Below are positions 11,488 to 22,314 of a stretch of 64,000 nucleotides of DNA, piece by piece; within the stretch, counting starts at the first letter, position 1; every line of letters begins with the position of its first letter. The stretch is taken from positions 106,499,939 through 106,563,938 of the forward strand of contig NC_084850.1 in NCBI RefSeq assembly GCF_033115175.1, written 5' to 3'. A program made the translations under genes and the position numbers. The notes beneath the pieces are model-generated. The model saw only the letters and a list, made by a program, of their open reading frames with translations. It searched no databases and had not been told where the DNA came from. This DNA is from Lepus europaeus (lineage: Eukaryota; Chordata; Mammalia; Lagomorpha; Leporidae).

Positions 11488-11726
11488 AAGCTTTTTTTTA
11501 TTTGACAGGTAGAGTTATAGACAGTGAGAAAGAGAGACAGAGAGAAATGTCTTCCTTCTGTTGGTTCACTCCCCAAATGGCCGCCACGGCCAGCACTGCA
11601 CTGATCCGAAGCCAGGAGCCAGGTGCTTCTTCCTGGTCTCCCATGCGGGTACAGGGGCCCAAGTACCTGGGCCATCCTCCACTGCCCTCCTGGGCCACAG
11701 CAGAGAGCTGGACTGGAAGAGGAGCA
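11488..11726 (-). mobile_element. CSINE, head missing; left arm of inverted pair
   Basis: Reverse-strand copy from the 'tttatttgacaggtagagtt' tail side to 'ctggactggaagaggagcaa'. It then stops without its tRNA-like head and runs directly into a sense-strand copy. Confidence 0.9.
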
Positions 11727-11915
11727 AGGTCTTGGGCCCCTGTACCCACGTGGGAGACCTGAAAGAAGCTCCCAGCTCCTGGCTTTGGATGGGTGCAGCA
11801 TTGGCCATTGTGGCTATCTGGGGAGTGAACCAACGGATGGAAGACCTTTCTCTCTGCCTCTCCCTCTCACTGTTTGTAACTTTGCCTCTTAAATAAATGA
11901 ATAAAAATAAAATAA
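11727..11915 (+). mobile_element. CSINE 3' half; right arm of inverted pair
   Basis: Starts abruptly mid-element at 'gtcttgggcccctgtaccca' and continues to 'gccattgtggctatctgggg', a CT stretch and an 'aaataaaataaaataaaa' tail. It forms a near-complete inverted repeat with the preceding copy. Confidence 0.9.
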
Positions 11916-11969
11916 AATAAAATATTAATATAAAGAGAACATATTTCATATATTTCAAATATACAGTGC

Positions 11970-12246
11970 TTTTTTTAAAAAAAATATTTATTTATTTATT
12001 TGAAAGTCAAAGTTACAGAGAGAGGGAGAGAGAGATATTCCATCTGCTGGTTCACTCCCCAGTTGGTCACAACAGCCACAATATCTGGGCCAGGATGAGC
12101 TGAAACCAGAAGCCAAAGAGATTCATGTGGGTCTCCAACAAGGGTGTCAGCAGTCGTCTTCTGCTGTTTTTCCCATGCCATTAGCAGGGAGCTGGATCAG
12201 AAGTAGACTGTCAGCTTTACCGGCTATGCCACAACACTGGTCCCCC
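11970..12246 (-). mobile_element. CSINE, older type
   Basis: 'atttatttatttatttgaaa' tail side, 'ccatctgctggttcactccc', 'gggagctggatcagaagtag' and head 'gctatgccacaacactggtc'. The centre is diverged. Confidence 0.85.
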
Positions 12247-12490
12247 AAAATATAATTCTAACAACATAAGGATGCTTTCCTCTCTCCTCCTTCCTTCCTT
12301 CCTTTTTTTCCTTTTAATTCTTACAATAACATACTTTCAATTTATTTTATAGTAACAGGCTTGATATTCCACTAAATATAGTGTTCAAGCAAGCAAAAAA
12401 TATGCCACTGTCCCACAGGAATGTAGCCAAAGGCTCTAAATGAAAATCAAATCATATGATGTCAATTTCATTTATATACATTCAGAGTTG

Positions 12491-14115
12491 TTTTTTTTTT
12501 TTTTTTTACTCTTTTATATATTAGCTACAACAAATCAGAGAAAACATGATATTTGCCTTTTAGGGTCTTATTTCACTAAGTATAATGGTCTCCATTTGGA
12601 TGCATTTTTTGGGAAAAGACAAGATTCCATTCTTTTTTATGACTGAGTAGTATTTTATAGTGTATATATATCACATTTTCTTTATCCAGTCATCAGTTTA
12701 TGGGCATCTGGATTGATTCCATATCTTAGCTAATGTGAAAGGAACTGCAATAAACAAGGGGGTACAGATAACTATTTCATATTCTGATTTCATTACCTTG
12801 GGCATATTCCCAGGAGTGGGATGCCTGGGTTGTATGGTAGATCTGTTTTTGGATTTCTGAAAAATATCCATGCTGTTTTCCATAGTGGTTGTACCAGTTT
12901 AGAGTCCCACCAACAGTGTTTTAGGGTATCTTTTTCCTCACATCCCCACCAGCATTTGTTATTTTTTGATTTCTGTATGATAGCCACTCTAACTGGGGTA
13001 AGGTAAAACTTCATTGTAGTTTTTATTTGCATTTGCCTGGTGGTTAGTGATCCTAAGCATTTTTTCATATGTCTGTTGGCCATTTGTATTTCATCTTTTG
13101 AAAAAAATGCCTTTTCATATCCTTTGCACATTTCTTAACTGGATTGTTTGTTTTGTTGTTAAATGTCTTGAGCTCTTTATAAATCCTGGATATTAATCCT
13201 TTATCATTTGCAGAGTTTGCCAATATTTTCTCCCATTCTATCTGTTGCCTCATAACTTTGTTGAGTGTTTCCTTTGCACTGCCTACGCTTCTTAGCTTGA
13301 TGTAATGCAATTTGTCTGTTTTTGCTTTTATTGCCTTACTTCTGTGGTCTTATCTAAGAATTCAATGTCTTGCAGTGTTTCCCCTATGTTTTACTCTAAT
13401 AATTTGATGGTATCAGGTCATAGATTTAGCTTCTTGATCCATTTCCTAAATGGTTGTTGTATAGTGTGTAAAGTTGGGGTCTTCATATTTGTATATATGT
13501 ATACATATATTTATATATATGTATATATGTTTGTATATATTTATATATGTTGTATAGTGTGTAAAGTTGGGTTTCATATTTCTGCATGTTGAGATCAGAT
13601 TCTCCAACACCATTTGTTGAAGACACTGTGCTTTCTCTAGGTAGTGATTTTAGCTCTTTCCTCAAAGATTAGTTAATTGTAGAGGCCTAGATTAATTTCT
13701 GGGGTTTCAATTCTTTTCCATTGTCTATATGTCTATATTTGTGCTAGTACCAGGCTGTTTTGATTATAACTTCCCAGTAGTATGTCTTCAGATCTGTTGT
13801 TGTGGTGCATCCAGCTTTGTTTTTATTGTTTAAGATTTGTTTAGCTATTCAGAGTGTCTTGTGTTTCCATATGAATTTTAGCATCATTTTTTCCACATCT
13901 GAGGAGAATGTCCTTAGTATTTTGATTGGGATTGCATTGAATCTGTAAATTGCTTTGAGTAGTATGGACATTTCGATGATATTTATTCTTCCAATCTATA
14001 AACATAGAAGATTTTTCTGGCTTTTTTGTATCTTCTTCTATTCCTTCCCTTAATTTTTTTAATTTTCTCTTATAGAGATCTTTCACATACTTGGTTAAAT
14101 TTATTCCAACAATTT
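12491..14115 (-). pseudogene. L1 ORF2 (reverse transcriptase) 3' relic
   Basis: The reverse strand encodes scattered L1 ORF2 C-terminal segments: 'MCKGYEKAFFSKDEIQMANR' (12793-13131) and 'NKVMRQQIEWEKILANSAND' (13065-13310), with frameshifts between them. A poly(T) run at 12491-12507 is the poly(A) tail. Further upstream coding sequence is scrambled. Lacking the lagomorph 3' UTR, this is an older mammalian L1. Confidence 0.85.
13458..13582. repeat. Short direct duplication around a (TA)-rich microsatellite
   Basis: 'ttgtatagtgtgtaaagttg' occurs at about 13458 and again at about 13549, both followed by 'tcatatttg' or 'tcatatttc'. The interval is a TA/GTATAT array. It lies inside the L1 relic. 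Confidence 0.8.
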
Positions 14116-14614
14116 TAAAGGATTTAATAGTAGTAAGGATTGACATTGCACAGGGGATGAGACAGAGAAAAATACCAAGAATATTTCCAGACTCTTTGTT
14201 GCTTATTTTATTTATTTTGTTTGATTTTATACTGTCAGTGGAAATGTGGTACCATTCACTAAAATAACACATGATGGAGAAAGACCAGGGAGGAATGGTC
14301 ATTAATTTGGCTATCTGTTGAATTTCAGAATCTCTGACACATGGAATTACAGGTGTCAAACAAGAGGCCCATAGAGATGAGCACTAGAGCCTTGAGCACA
14401 AATGAGATTGCCCAACGGAAGAATAAAGAAAAAAACTGTTGAGCTTTAAAGAAGGTTCCAAATGTTGCCAGTGGGTCAAAGAAATACACAAATGAAGGAA
14501 AAAATTTAGTTTTTGGATATTTTTAAGAGTTTTTGTTTCTGTGAAAAAATGTTTGCATGGAACATGGCCCATCTAAAAATTTCATATTTAATTTCTATAA
14601 AAAATAGTACCTCA
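14116..14614. other. No gene recognised
   Basis: Between the L1 relic and the next SINE. The long reverse frame at 13841-14359 is mostly antisense L1. No independent feature is seen. Confidence 0.4.
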
Positions 14615-14839
14615 AGGCAGGCATTTGTTAGTTAATATGTCAGTTAAGATGCTGCATCCCACATCAGAATACCTGGGTTTGAATCCCAGCTCTGGCTCCC
14701 AATTCTAGCTTCCTGCCAATGCAAACCCAGGAAAGACATGGAATTAATTCTCAGCTCCTGGATTTGGCCTTGCCAAGTCCTGGCTATTTCAGGCATTTGA
14801 AGAGTGAACCAGTGGATTGGAGTTTTATATTCATTCTCA

Positions 14840-14895
<56 letters not shown>

Positions 14896-14942
14896 TTCAT
14901 TCTTTCTCTGTCTCTCTTTGCTTCTCTACCTCTTGAATAGGT
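14615..14942 (+). mobile_element. CSINE, old CSINE3-like type
   Basis: Head 'aggcaggcatttgttagtta', 'gggtttgaatcccagctctg', 'cagcttcctgccaatgcaaa', 'gaagagtgaaccagtggatt', then a long (TC)n stretch at about 14846-14890. This subtype is older than the CpG-rich copies. Confidence 0.85.
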
Positions 14943-15547
14943 TTAATAGGTTCCCAGACAAACTAATTTATGGTCAGATTATGTTTCTTGATCACCATAT
15001 TTTAATTTCTGTTTTATTGTAGAGAAATTGTACAGGACCTCAGGCATAGATAATATCTGGAAGAAGTATGTAAATGACAGCAGGGCACCTCTCCTAGTCG
15101 GATTGGAAATGTATTCCTTTGGATAGAGGTGAAGGAGACAACAATGTAGGCAAATGAGCCCAGAGGCCTATAATTCCCAGAGACAAAAAAAAAATTCTGC
15201 ATCCTTCTTTTTAGGTTAGTGTGCTGGATAATAGGGAAGATGCCAAGGGCAGTTGGAGGATAAAAAGGGTAGAGGGATTTATAACTAAATGTCTGTTTAG
15301 CTTCCCAGAGTGTCAATATAGTCTTTGAGAGATAATGATCCATTAGAAGCAATGCATATACTCGACATAGCCTTGAATGTAGAGATAGCAAATGATCCCC
15401 CAATGTGTTGGCCCTGAAAAGAATATCAAGAATTGCTCTCCATTTACTGTGCTCATATGAGATGTGGGTATAAATTTATTATTAACTATCCAGATAGATA
15501 AAGTATATGTTTTAATAAATAAATTCTTTTTAAAAGTTCAATCTTGG

Positions 15548-15901
15548 GCCGGTGCATTGGCTCACTTGGTTAATCCTCCACCTGCAGTGCCGGCATCCCA
15601 TATGGGAGCCAGGTTCTAGTCCCGGTTGCTCTTCTTCCAGTCCAACTCTCTGCTGTGGCCCAGGAAGGCAGTGGATGATGGCCAGGTGCTTGGGCCCCTG
15701 TGCCCACATGGAAGACCAGGAGGAAGCACCTGGCTCCTGGCTTTGGATCGGTGCAGCACCGGCCCTGGCAGCCATTTGGGGAGTGAACCCAACAGAAGGA
15801 AGACCTTTCTCTCTGTCTCTCTCTCTCTCACTGTCTATAACTCTACCTGGCAAATAAAAAAAATCAGCCTTCGTTGGCTTTTTAAAAAAATAATAATAAA
15901 A
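15548..15901 (+). mobile_element. CSINE with extra 3' flank between two A-rich runs
   Basis: Young-type body from 'gggccggtgcattggctcac' to 'aactctacctggcaaataaa'. A short unique piece follows ('atcagccttcgttggctttt'), then a second A-rich tail to about 15901. Imperfect flanking repeats ('ttcaatcttg' before, 'ttgaatcttg' after) place the second tail inside the insertion. Confidence 0.8.
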
Positions 15902-16049
15902 ATTGAATCTTGCAATGATGAAATTAGATTATCACTCTTTCATAATTGCAAAGTATATTTAGGCATTACTACCTGCTGCCTTGGAGAGTCTATGAGCTAC
16001 CTGCCATTCTTTGTTACATCCCCTTCTTTTTTATTTCTATTTATTTATT

Positions 16050-16115
16050 TATTTTTAAATATTTATTTATTTGAAAGACAAAATTACAAAGATAGAAGGA
16101 GGGAGGGAGTGAGGG

Positions 16116-16163
<48 letters not shown>

Positions 16164-16421
16164 CTTCCATCCTCTAGTTCACTCCCCAGATGGCTGCAAT
16201 GGTTGGAAATGAGCTGATCCGAAGCCAGGATCCAGGAGCTTCTTCCGGGTCTCCCACGCAGGTGCAGGTGCCCAAGGACTCAGACCGTCTTCCACTACTT
16301 TCCCAGGCCATTGCAGAAAGCCAGATCAGAAGTGGAGCAGCTGGGACTTGAACTGGCACCCAAATGGGATGGCGGCACTGCAAGCAGTGGCTTTACAGGC
16401 TATGCCACAGCGCCGGCCCCT
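16050..16421 (-). mobile_element. CSINE with long (GA)n
   Basis: 'atttatttatttgaaagaca' tail side, (GA)n at about 16119-16150, 'ttcactccccagatggctgc', 'cgaagccaggatccaggagc', head 'ctatgccacagcgccggccc'. Confidence 0.9.
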
Positions 16422-16824
16422 ATATCCCCTTCTTATGCAACTGGCTAGAATGGACTCATTGCTTACAACTATGAAGTATGAATTATACCCCAAAAGTCAC
16501 AGATTTTTGAAACTGGAAAGATACTTAGAATTCATTTATTCTGGTGCCTTTTCAGCCTTAATAACCCACTTTTAAATTTTCCTATCTTAAAGTTTTTTTT
16601 TACTAGAAATTTAAGTTGTTCTTAACTTGTTCACCTTTTTATAAATGTGAAACTTAAAACTATTAATTATTGTGAACTAATAAAATTCTCAGAAAAGCCA
16701 AAAAATTGATATTATATTTCCTCTCTATAAATATCATAAAATCTAAGGTTTAATCAATGTTTTTGGAAATTAAAGATAGAGTATTCACTATGAATTTATG
16801 ATTATAGTTTGAAAGACCCTGATA

Positions 16825-16935
16825 TAGTCTTCTCCATTTTAATGACGAAACAAGTACAGCAACATGGATACTTGGTCTAAAATCTCACAACTAAATAATG
16901 GCAGAGCTTCAATGAGAACCTGCATTTAGGTGGTA
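16825..16935 (-). mobile_element. MIR fragment
   Basis: 'ctccattttaatgacgaaac' and 'aaaatctcacaactaaataatggcagagct' in MIR reverse-complement order. Confidence 0.45.
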
Positions 16936-17211
16936 GCACATTTTATCAGGCACCTAACAGAGATATGCCATCTCTCTGAGAGATCAATGTAGAATTCATC
17001 CAAATATTTATTGAGTAACTAATGTTTACCTGGATTGATTCACACACTGGTAATATTCCAATGTTTAAGTTATATAAGGTCCAACTTTCATGCTACAGGG
17101 AAGAAAAAGATAGCAAATGAGAAGACAGAAATGAAGATAAATTGAGGTGGTGATGAATGCTCTATTAAATAATAAGTTAAAAGAAATCTCCAAAAACTAG
17201 ACAGTGTTTGG

Positions 17212-17563
17212 CGGGTGCCACAGCTCACTAGGCTAATCCTCCGCCTGCGGCGCTGGCACTCTGGGTTCTAGTCCTGGTTGGGATGCCGGATTCTGTCCTG
17301 GTTGCTCCTCTTCTAGTCCAGCTCTCTGCTGTGGCCCGGGAGTGCAGTGGAGGATGGCCCAAGTGCTTGAGCCCTGCACCCGCATGGGAGACCAGGAGGA
17401 AGCACCTGGCTCCTGCCTTCGGATCGGCGCAGCGCGCCGGCCACAGCGTGCCAGCTGTAGCGGCCATTGTGGGGGGTGAACCAACAGAAGGAAGCCCTTT
17501 CTCTCTGTCTCTCTCTCTCTCTCTCACTGTCTAACTCTGCCTGTCAAAAAAAAAAAAAAAGAA
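17212..17563 (+). mobile_element. CSINE, young CpG-rich type
   Basis: Full-length with a pure A tail. Target-site duplication 'tagacagtgtttgg' at 17198-17211 and 17564-17577 (perfect 14 bp). Confidence 0.96.
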
Positions 17564-17911
17564 TAGACAGTGTTTGGTGTAAGAGGGTGCTAAATTAGGG
17601 TAGTCTAGGAAGCTCTCACTGAAGAAGCAAACTTTGAGGTGAGACTTGAAAGCCTTATGATACAATCAGGATCAAGGTAATCAAAAAAGAGATCAACAAC
17701 AAGGGCAAAGTCCCTAAGGTTGAAGGAAACTGTAATTTTGAGAAACAGCAATTGATCATGGAGGGAACAAAATAGAAGGTAAGGTAAGAGAACAAGGTAG
17801 GACCCAGAGAATACCAGGCCTATTAAGGAAGGAATTGAATTTTTTTCCAGATTCATCAGAAAATAGCATGATAGAGCTTTTTCAGCAAGAGAATAACATG
17901 ATCTGTCTCAC

Positions 17912-18275
17912 TTTTTAAAAATATTTTACTTATTTTCATTTTATGTGAAAGGCAAAGAGACAGAAAGATAGGGGGAGAGAGAGAGAGAAAGAAAGAAAAG
18001 AGAGAGAGAAAGATCTTTCGTCTATTGGTTCTCTCCCCATATGCCCACAACATCCAGGTCTGGGCCTGGCTGAAGTCAGGAGAAAAGAACTGCATCTGGA
18101 TCATCCGCATGGGTGATAGGGGCCCAACAACTTGGGTCATCACCAGCTGCTTCCCAGGGTGCACCTCAGCATAAAGCTGTATCAGAAATAGAGGACCTAT
18201 ACTCAAACCAGGCAGTTTTATACGAAAGGCAGGAATCCCAAGTGGCATCCTAACTACTACACCAAACACACAGCT
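17912..18275 (-). mobile_element. CSINE, old diverged type
   Basis: Tail side 'tttatgtgaaaggcaaagag', GA-rich run, 'ggtctgggcctggctgaagt', 'ccaggcagttttatacgaaa' and a degraded head. The head region lacks a good B-box. Confidence 0.8.
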
Positions 18276-18345
18276 CTGATCCAATTTGAAAAAAAATAGT
18301 CACCCTGACTTCTGCCTAGAGAATGGGAGTTAAAAGGGACAGAAA

Positions 18346-19169
18346 CAACCTGATTTCTGTAGTACATGATTTATTTTTTTGTTTCCTTCTTTGGTTGTTT
18401 ATTTCAAGTTAGTGTATAGACCTAACTGGAAAGACTTGAGAGAATGAGCTGGAGGCCAAGTTCATTCAACTCTTAAAATGCCTATAGTAATTAGGGACTA
18501 ACAAGACCAACAACTCGTGTCATTTTAAGAAGAAGCAGTCTTAGGACTACTAAATTGCACATCAAAAATGCCACACCTTGTAACCACACAGTCACAATAT
18601 GACAGACTTGAAATATTTGCTTTTCTATCACAAGCCTCATTGCACTCACTTTTCTCATACCAGTTTCTACTACATATACACATATAAATTGAATGACAGT
18701 TGAATACTAAGATTGCTCGGTATCATAGATGGCAATGCAACTAAAGGAGCTCAAATAATCTGTCAGTTAAATAATATGTGTTTCAAAAGTGCTTAACTAT
18801 GGAAACTGTAATTAGTCAGAATGGGCTGGTTAAAGTGGAGTGGGAAATCAATTCTTGACAGCACTCCTTGGGCCAATGAGAGGGCAAAAGATGCCTTCAG
18901 CCCTACTATGGATTGATCTGGCCAAGTAGGTTCAAGGCTAGATTGCCATGAATTACAATTTCTAAACGGTGTTTTCTCTTATTCTCCATCAAGTTTTCTG
19001 GTACTTAAGTTCCAGCCAAAATAAGAGTTTAAAAGCAAGCTATACTGCTGTCTAAATTAGAGTGGAGGAGTTGAGTATACTGTTTGGCTAGAATTCTCAT
19101 CAATAGAGAACTATAAGTAATTTACAGCAAAAAATACTAATATAAATATGTGCAGCCTGAGAATGTCCA
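18346..19169. other. No gene recognised
   Basis: AT-rich sequence without convincing open frames or identified repeats. Confidence 0.5.
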
Positions 19170-19302
19170 CAGGTGCTCCAGAAAAGTTGTGGGAAAATGG
19201 AATTAAAAGGTAAGTCTAATTTGGTGCCAAAATTTTTTGAAATATATGCATAGTTTTTCCATAATATGCATTTTCCATGAACTTTTAAAGGACCCCTCAT
19301 AG
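19170..19302 (+). mobile_element. Short palindromic mariner-like MITE
   Basis: Inverted termini 'ccagaaaagttgtgggaaaatgg' type on the left and 'ccatgaacttttaaaggacc' type on the right, around a core 'aatttggtgccaaaattt'. Same family as copies at 40.2 and 49.7 kb. Confidence 0.6.
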
Positions 19303-19344
19303 ATTTTATTCTTAACATTCATAATACTAGTTAATGTTGTTGAC

Positions 19345-19565
19345 CAATTCGTGCATGCCAGGCACTGAGCCAGTGTTCCATGCGTTGCCTCAGTTGATCC
19401 TTTTCTATGACATTGTCATGAAGATATTGGCATTTATTCTTTGAGTACAAGGAAAAACCAAGGCTCAGAGTGGTTAAGAAATTTGGTTGGGTTCACAGAG
19501 ATTATTAGCTACAGAAATGAGTATAAAACCTGTATGCCTACATCCTTACTACCTTCTCTTTATTA
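19345..19565 (-). mobile_element. MIR SINE
   Basis: 'gtgcatgccaggcactgagc', 'ctcagttgatccttttctat' and 'ggctcagagtggttaagaaa' follow the reverse complement of MIR. Confidence 0.75.
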
Positions 19566-20304
19566 GACAACAGTACCATTTGCCAGATGTTATTGCTCCT
19601 TCATTAACTCCAAGTAGCATCAAAAGAAGATCACCTCACATGACCCACACAACATAAGGCAGTGTTTTGAAAATAGACCTTTTATTAAACTGCCAAAATC
19701 CAAAATATTTTTCAACAGATATCCTCTGGTTCATCTGACAAAGTGATTTGCATCTTAAAAGGTGTAGAATTGCAACAAACAAGTTCAAAGCTTCAGTGAA
19801 TCTTTATAACTAATTATTCTGTAGCAAAGAAGTCTTTGTTCTCCTTCTTTGTATAACAGCTTTAAAGTTCTAGATGTCCTAGATCATCTGAAAACCACAA
19901 GAATTAATGATTATTGTCCGCGGATAGAGCCAAAGACAACAGAAGAGTGCTCTTAAGGGTCATCACTACAGTACAAAATATGACTAAGCATCTTTCTCTC
20001 CTGATTCATAAAATGAATACCCAACTTCTTCTTCCTTTTAGGTTGTGCGTAATAATTACTGAGTGGTTGTAAAGGTTTCTAGCATTCTAAGGGATAGTTC
20101 TGTACTAAGGATGAGGGTCCTCTGTTTTTTGTTTGTTTGTTGTTTTGTTTTTGTATTTCTTCCATCCTACCCTCACACCCTAATTCTACCGCCAAGATCT
20201 ATGTGCATGTCCCATAGGTCCTGGTGTTAAGGACAGAAATGTTTGTTCAATGAATGAACCTTTTCTGAAGTTTGCAAAAAACTGGGGCAAAAGCTTTTAT
20301 ATCC
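19566..20304. other. No gene recognised
   Basis: Nothing confidently identified apart from a (GTTT)-rich run at about 20128-20152. Confidence 0.5.
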
Positions 20305-20495
20305 TTCATATGCCATCATGTGTCACTTAATGATGGGAACACCTGTAAAAAGTGATTTCATTGTTGTGTGAACATCGTAGAGTGTACTTACTCAATGATA
20401 TCACTACAGTGTAACTTAGGCAATAAAATCTTATGGGACCACCATCGTCTATATTGTCCTGTCACTGACAGAAATGCTGTTGTACAATGTGTGAT
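20305..20495 (+). mobile_element. Ancient non-autonomous DNA transposon (MER class)
   Basis: 'tgtgtcacttaatgatggga', 'ttgttgtgtgaacatcgtag' and 'ttatgggaccaccatcgtct' match the ends of a common mammalian MER DNA transposon, internally deleted. Family name not certain. Confidence 0.55.
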
Positions 20496-20511
20496 GATGA
20501 TGATGATGATA
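20493..20511. repeat. (GAT)n microsatellite
   Basis: Six consecutive GAT/ATG units directly after the transposon end. Confidence 0.85.
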
Positions 20512-21437
20512 TGCATATTTGTGTGAGTGTGTATACATTTGTTTAATGGCAATGAATTGTTTTTGTAACTTAAAAAATCTATTACAGATTTATTGAAGGT
20601 TGAATTTGACCTACTTTCTAGTTATGTGGCTTGTTCTTTTTGTTAGTCTCTGTTTTGGTTCGATATATCAACCTTTTCCTGAGGACATGATAATAAATGT
20701 TTTCTTGGAATACATACTACTGAAGGATAGAATTTCCAGGAACAGAATGTGTAGCAATTCTCTTTATCATAGCTAATATCTCACTGGATGATATATATAT
20801 GAAAGGAAACAAAAAGAACATAAAAGGAGGCAAAGAGGAAGTATAGACGTTTTCTTTTGTACATTCAAAGATACTTCTAGAAAAGTCATTTAAAATAATA
20901 TAGGTCATTTAAATGTCCTTTTGAACAAAATCAAAATTTAATTTTAATGAAAACATCATGTTCTAAAGATTTATTCAGAAAATTACACCAAATATGTGTT
21001 AGATGACAAGGCTTGCCATGTACTGGGTTCCTGTGGAGGTCTTTTCTCACCTCAGCCTCCCACCCCATGTGAATCCATATTTTTCCACATGAAACCATCT
21101 TCTGCACCACAGATTTGAAAAGTATTTTTAAAAGACCAAAGTTAAGTCTCCAATAGTAATAATAGCAATACTCAAAAAGCAATTGCTCTTGGAAGAGATA
21201 ACATACTGATTGAGATACATACATATCAAGATGTACATATGCACCAACATGTTTTTTTAACGTACTGTAGCTTTGCAATCTATTTGAATATCTGATAGTT
21301 GCTTCTCATTATACTTCAATGTAAGAGTTTCCCTGACTACCTTTACTCCTTTCTTTCTCTAAATAACCTTTAGGATCAACTTCTATGATTATCCCCAGGA
21401 AACCTTCTAGTATATTTATTATGTTAAGTATGTAGAA
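20512..21437. other. No gene recognised
   Basis: AT-rich. The 115-codon reverse frame at 20931-21278 has no recognisable domain. Confidence 0.45.
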
Positions 21438-21765
21438 TATTTTTTTATTTGACAGGTAGAGTTATAGACAGTGAGAGAAAGACAGAGAGAAAGGTCTTCC
21501 TTCCGTTGGTTCACTCCCCTAATGGCCGCTACGGGAGGCACTGCACCGATCCGAAGCCAGGAGCCAGGTGCTTTCTCCTGGTCTCCCATGCGAGTGCAGG
21601 GGCCCAAGTACTTGTGCCATCCTCCGCTGCCTTCCCAGGCCACAGCAGAGAGCTGGACTGGAAGAGGAGCAACCGAGACTAGTATCTGGCGTCCCAACCG
21701 GGACTAGAACCCAGGGTGCCGGCGCCGCAGGCAGAGGATTAGCTTAGTGAACCATGGCGCCAGCC
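21438..21765 (-). mobile_element. CSINE, young type
   Basis: 'tttatttgacaggtagagtt' to head 'accatggcgccagcc'. Target-site duplication 'agtatgtagaa' (21427-21437) and 'agtatttagaa' (21766-21776). Confidence 0.95.
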
Positions 21766-21867
21766 AGTATTTAGAACATTTTAAGAACTGACATCATGAT
21801 GGTGTTGACTGCCCTTATCCAAGAATACAATATTGCTTTCCATTTGTGGAAGTTTTCTTTTAGGATT

Positions 21868-22201
21868 TTTTTTAAGATTTATTTATTTACTTGAAAGTCA
21901 GAGTTACACAGAGAGAAGGAGAGGCAGAAAGAGAGAGAGGTCTTCCATCCGGTGGTTCACTCCCCAGATGGCTGCAATGGCCGGAGCTGCACTGATCTGA
22001 AGCCAGGAGCCAGGAGCTTCTTCCAGGTCTCCCACATGGGTGCAGGGGCCCAAGGACTTGGGCCATCTTCTGCTGCTTTCCCAGGCCATAGCAGAGAGCT
22101 GGATCGGAAGTGGAACAGCTGGGACTCAAACCAGCACCCATATGGGATGCTGGCACTTCAGGCCAGGGCGTTAACCCACTGTGGCACAGTGCTGGCCCCA
22201 A
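21868..22201 (-). mobile_element. CSINE, intermediate type
   Basis: 'aagatttatttatttacttg' tail side, 'ccggtggttcactccccaga', head 'gtggcacagtgctggcccca'. Target-site duplication 'cttttaggatt' at 21857-21867 and 22202-22212. Confidence 0.95.
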
Positions 22202-22314
22202 CTTTTAGGATTCTTAACAGTACTTTAGAGTTTATTCTATATGATTCCTACTTATCCCTTTTAAGTTTACTCTCATGTAGTCTACCTTTTTGTTACTATT
22301 GATATTGACATGTG

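Larger units (their letters stand above)
16985..18345. mobile_element. Ancient interspersed repeat (L2-associated type) split by two CSINEs
   Basis: Begins with 'ccaaatatttattgagtaac' (reverse L2 end). It continues after the first SINE with 'gggcaaagtccctaaggttg' and 'gcaagagaataacatgatct', and after the second with 'agtcaccctgacttctgcct'. The two CSINEs at 17212-17563 and 17912-18275 interrupt it. Confidence 0.45.

Noticed and set aside
13841..14359. 172-codon reverse open frame
   Set aside because: Its downstream half is decayed L1 ORF2 and the remainder is chance open sequence.
14845..14910. CRISPR-like regular array
   Set aside because: It is a (TC)n microsatellite in a CSINE. The window is eukaryotic and has no spacer-repeat pattern.
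15626..16120. 164-codon forward open frame
   Set aside because: It spans a CSINE, its A-rich tail and adjacent low-complexity sequence; there is no conserved domain.
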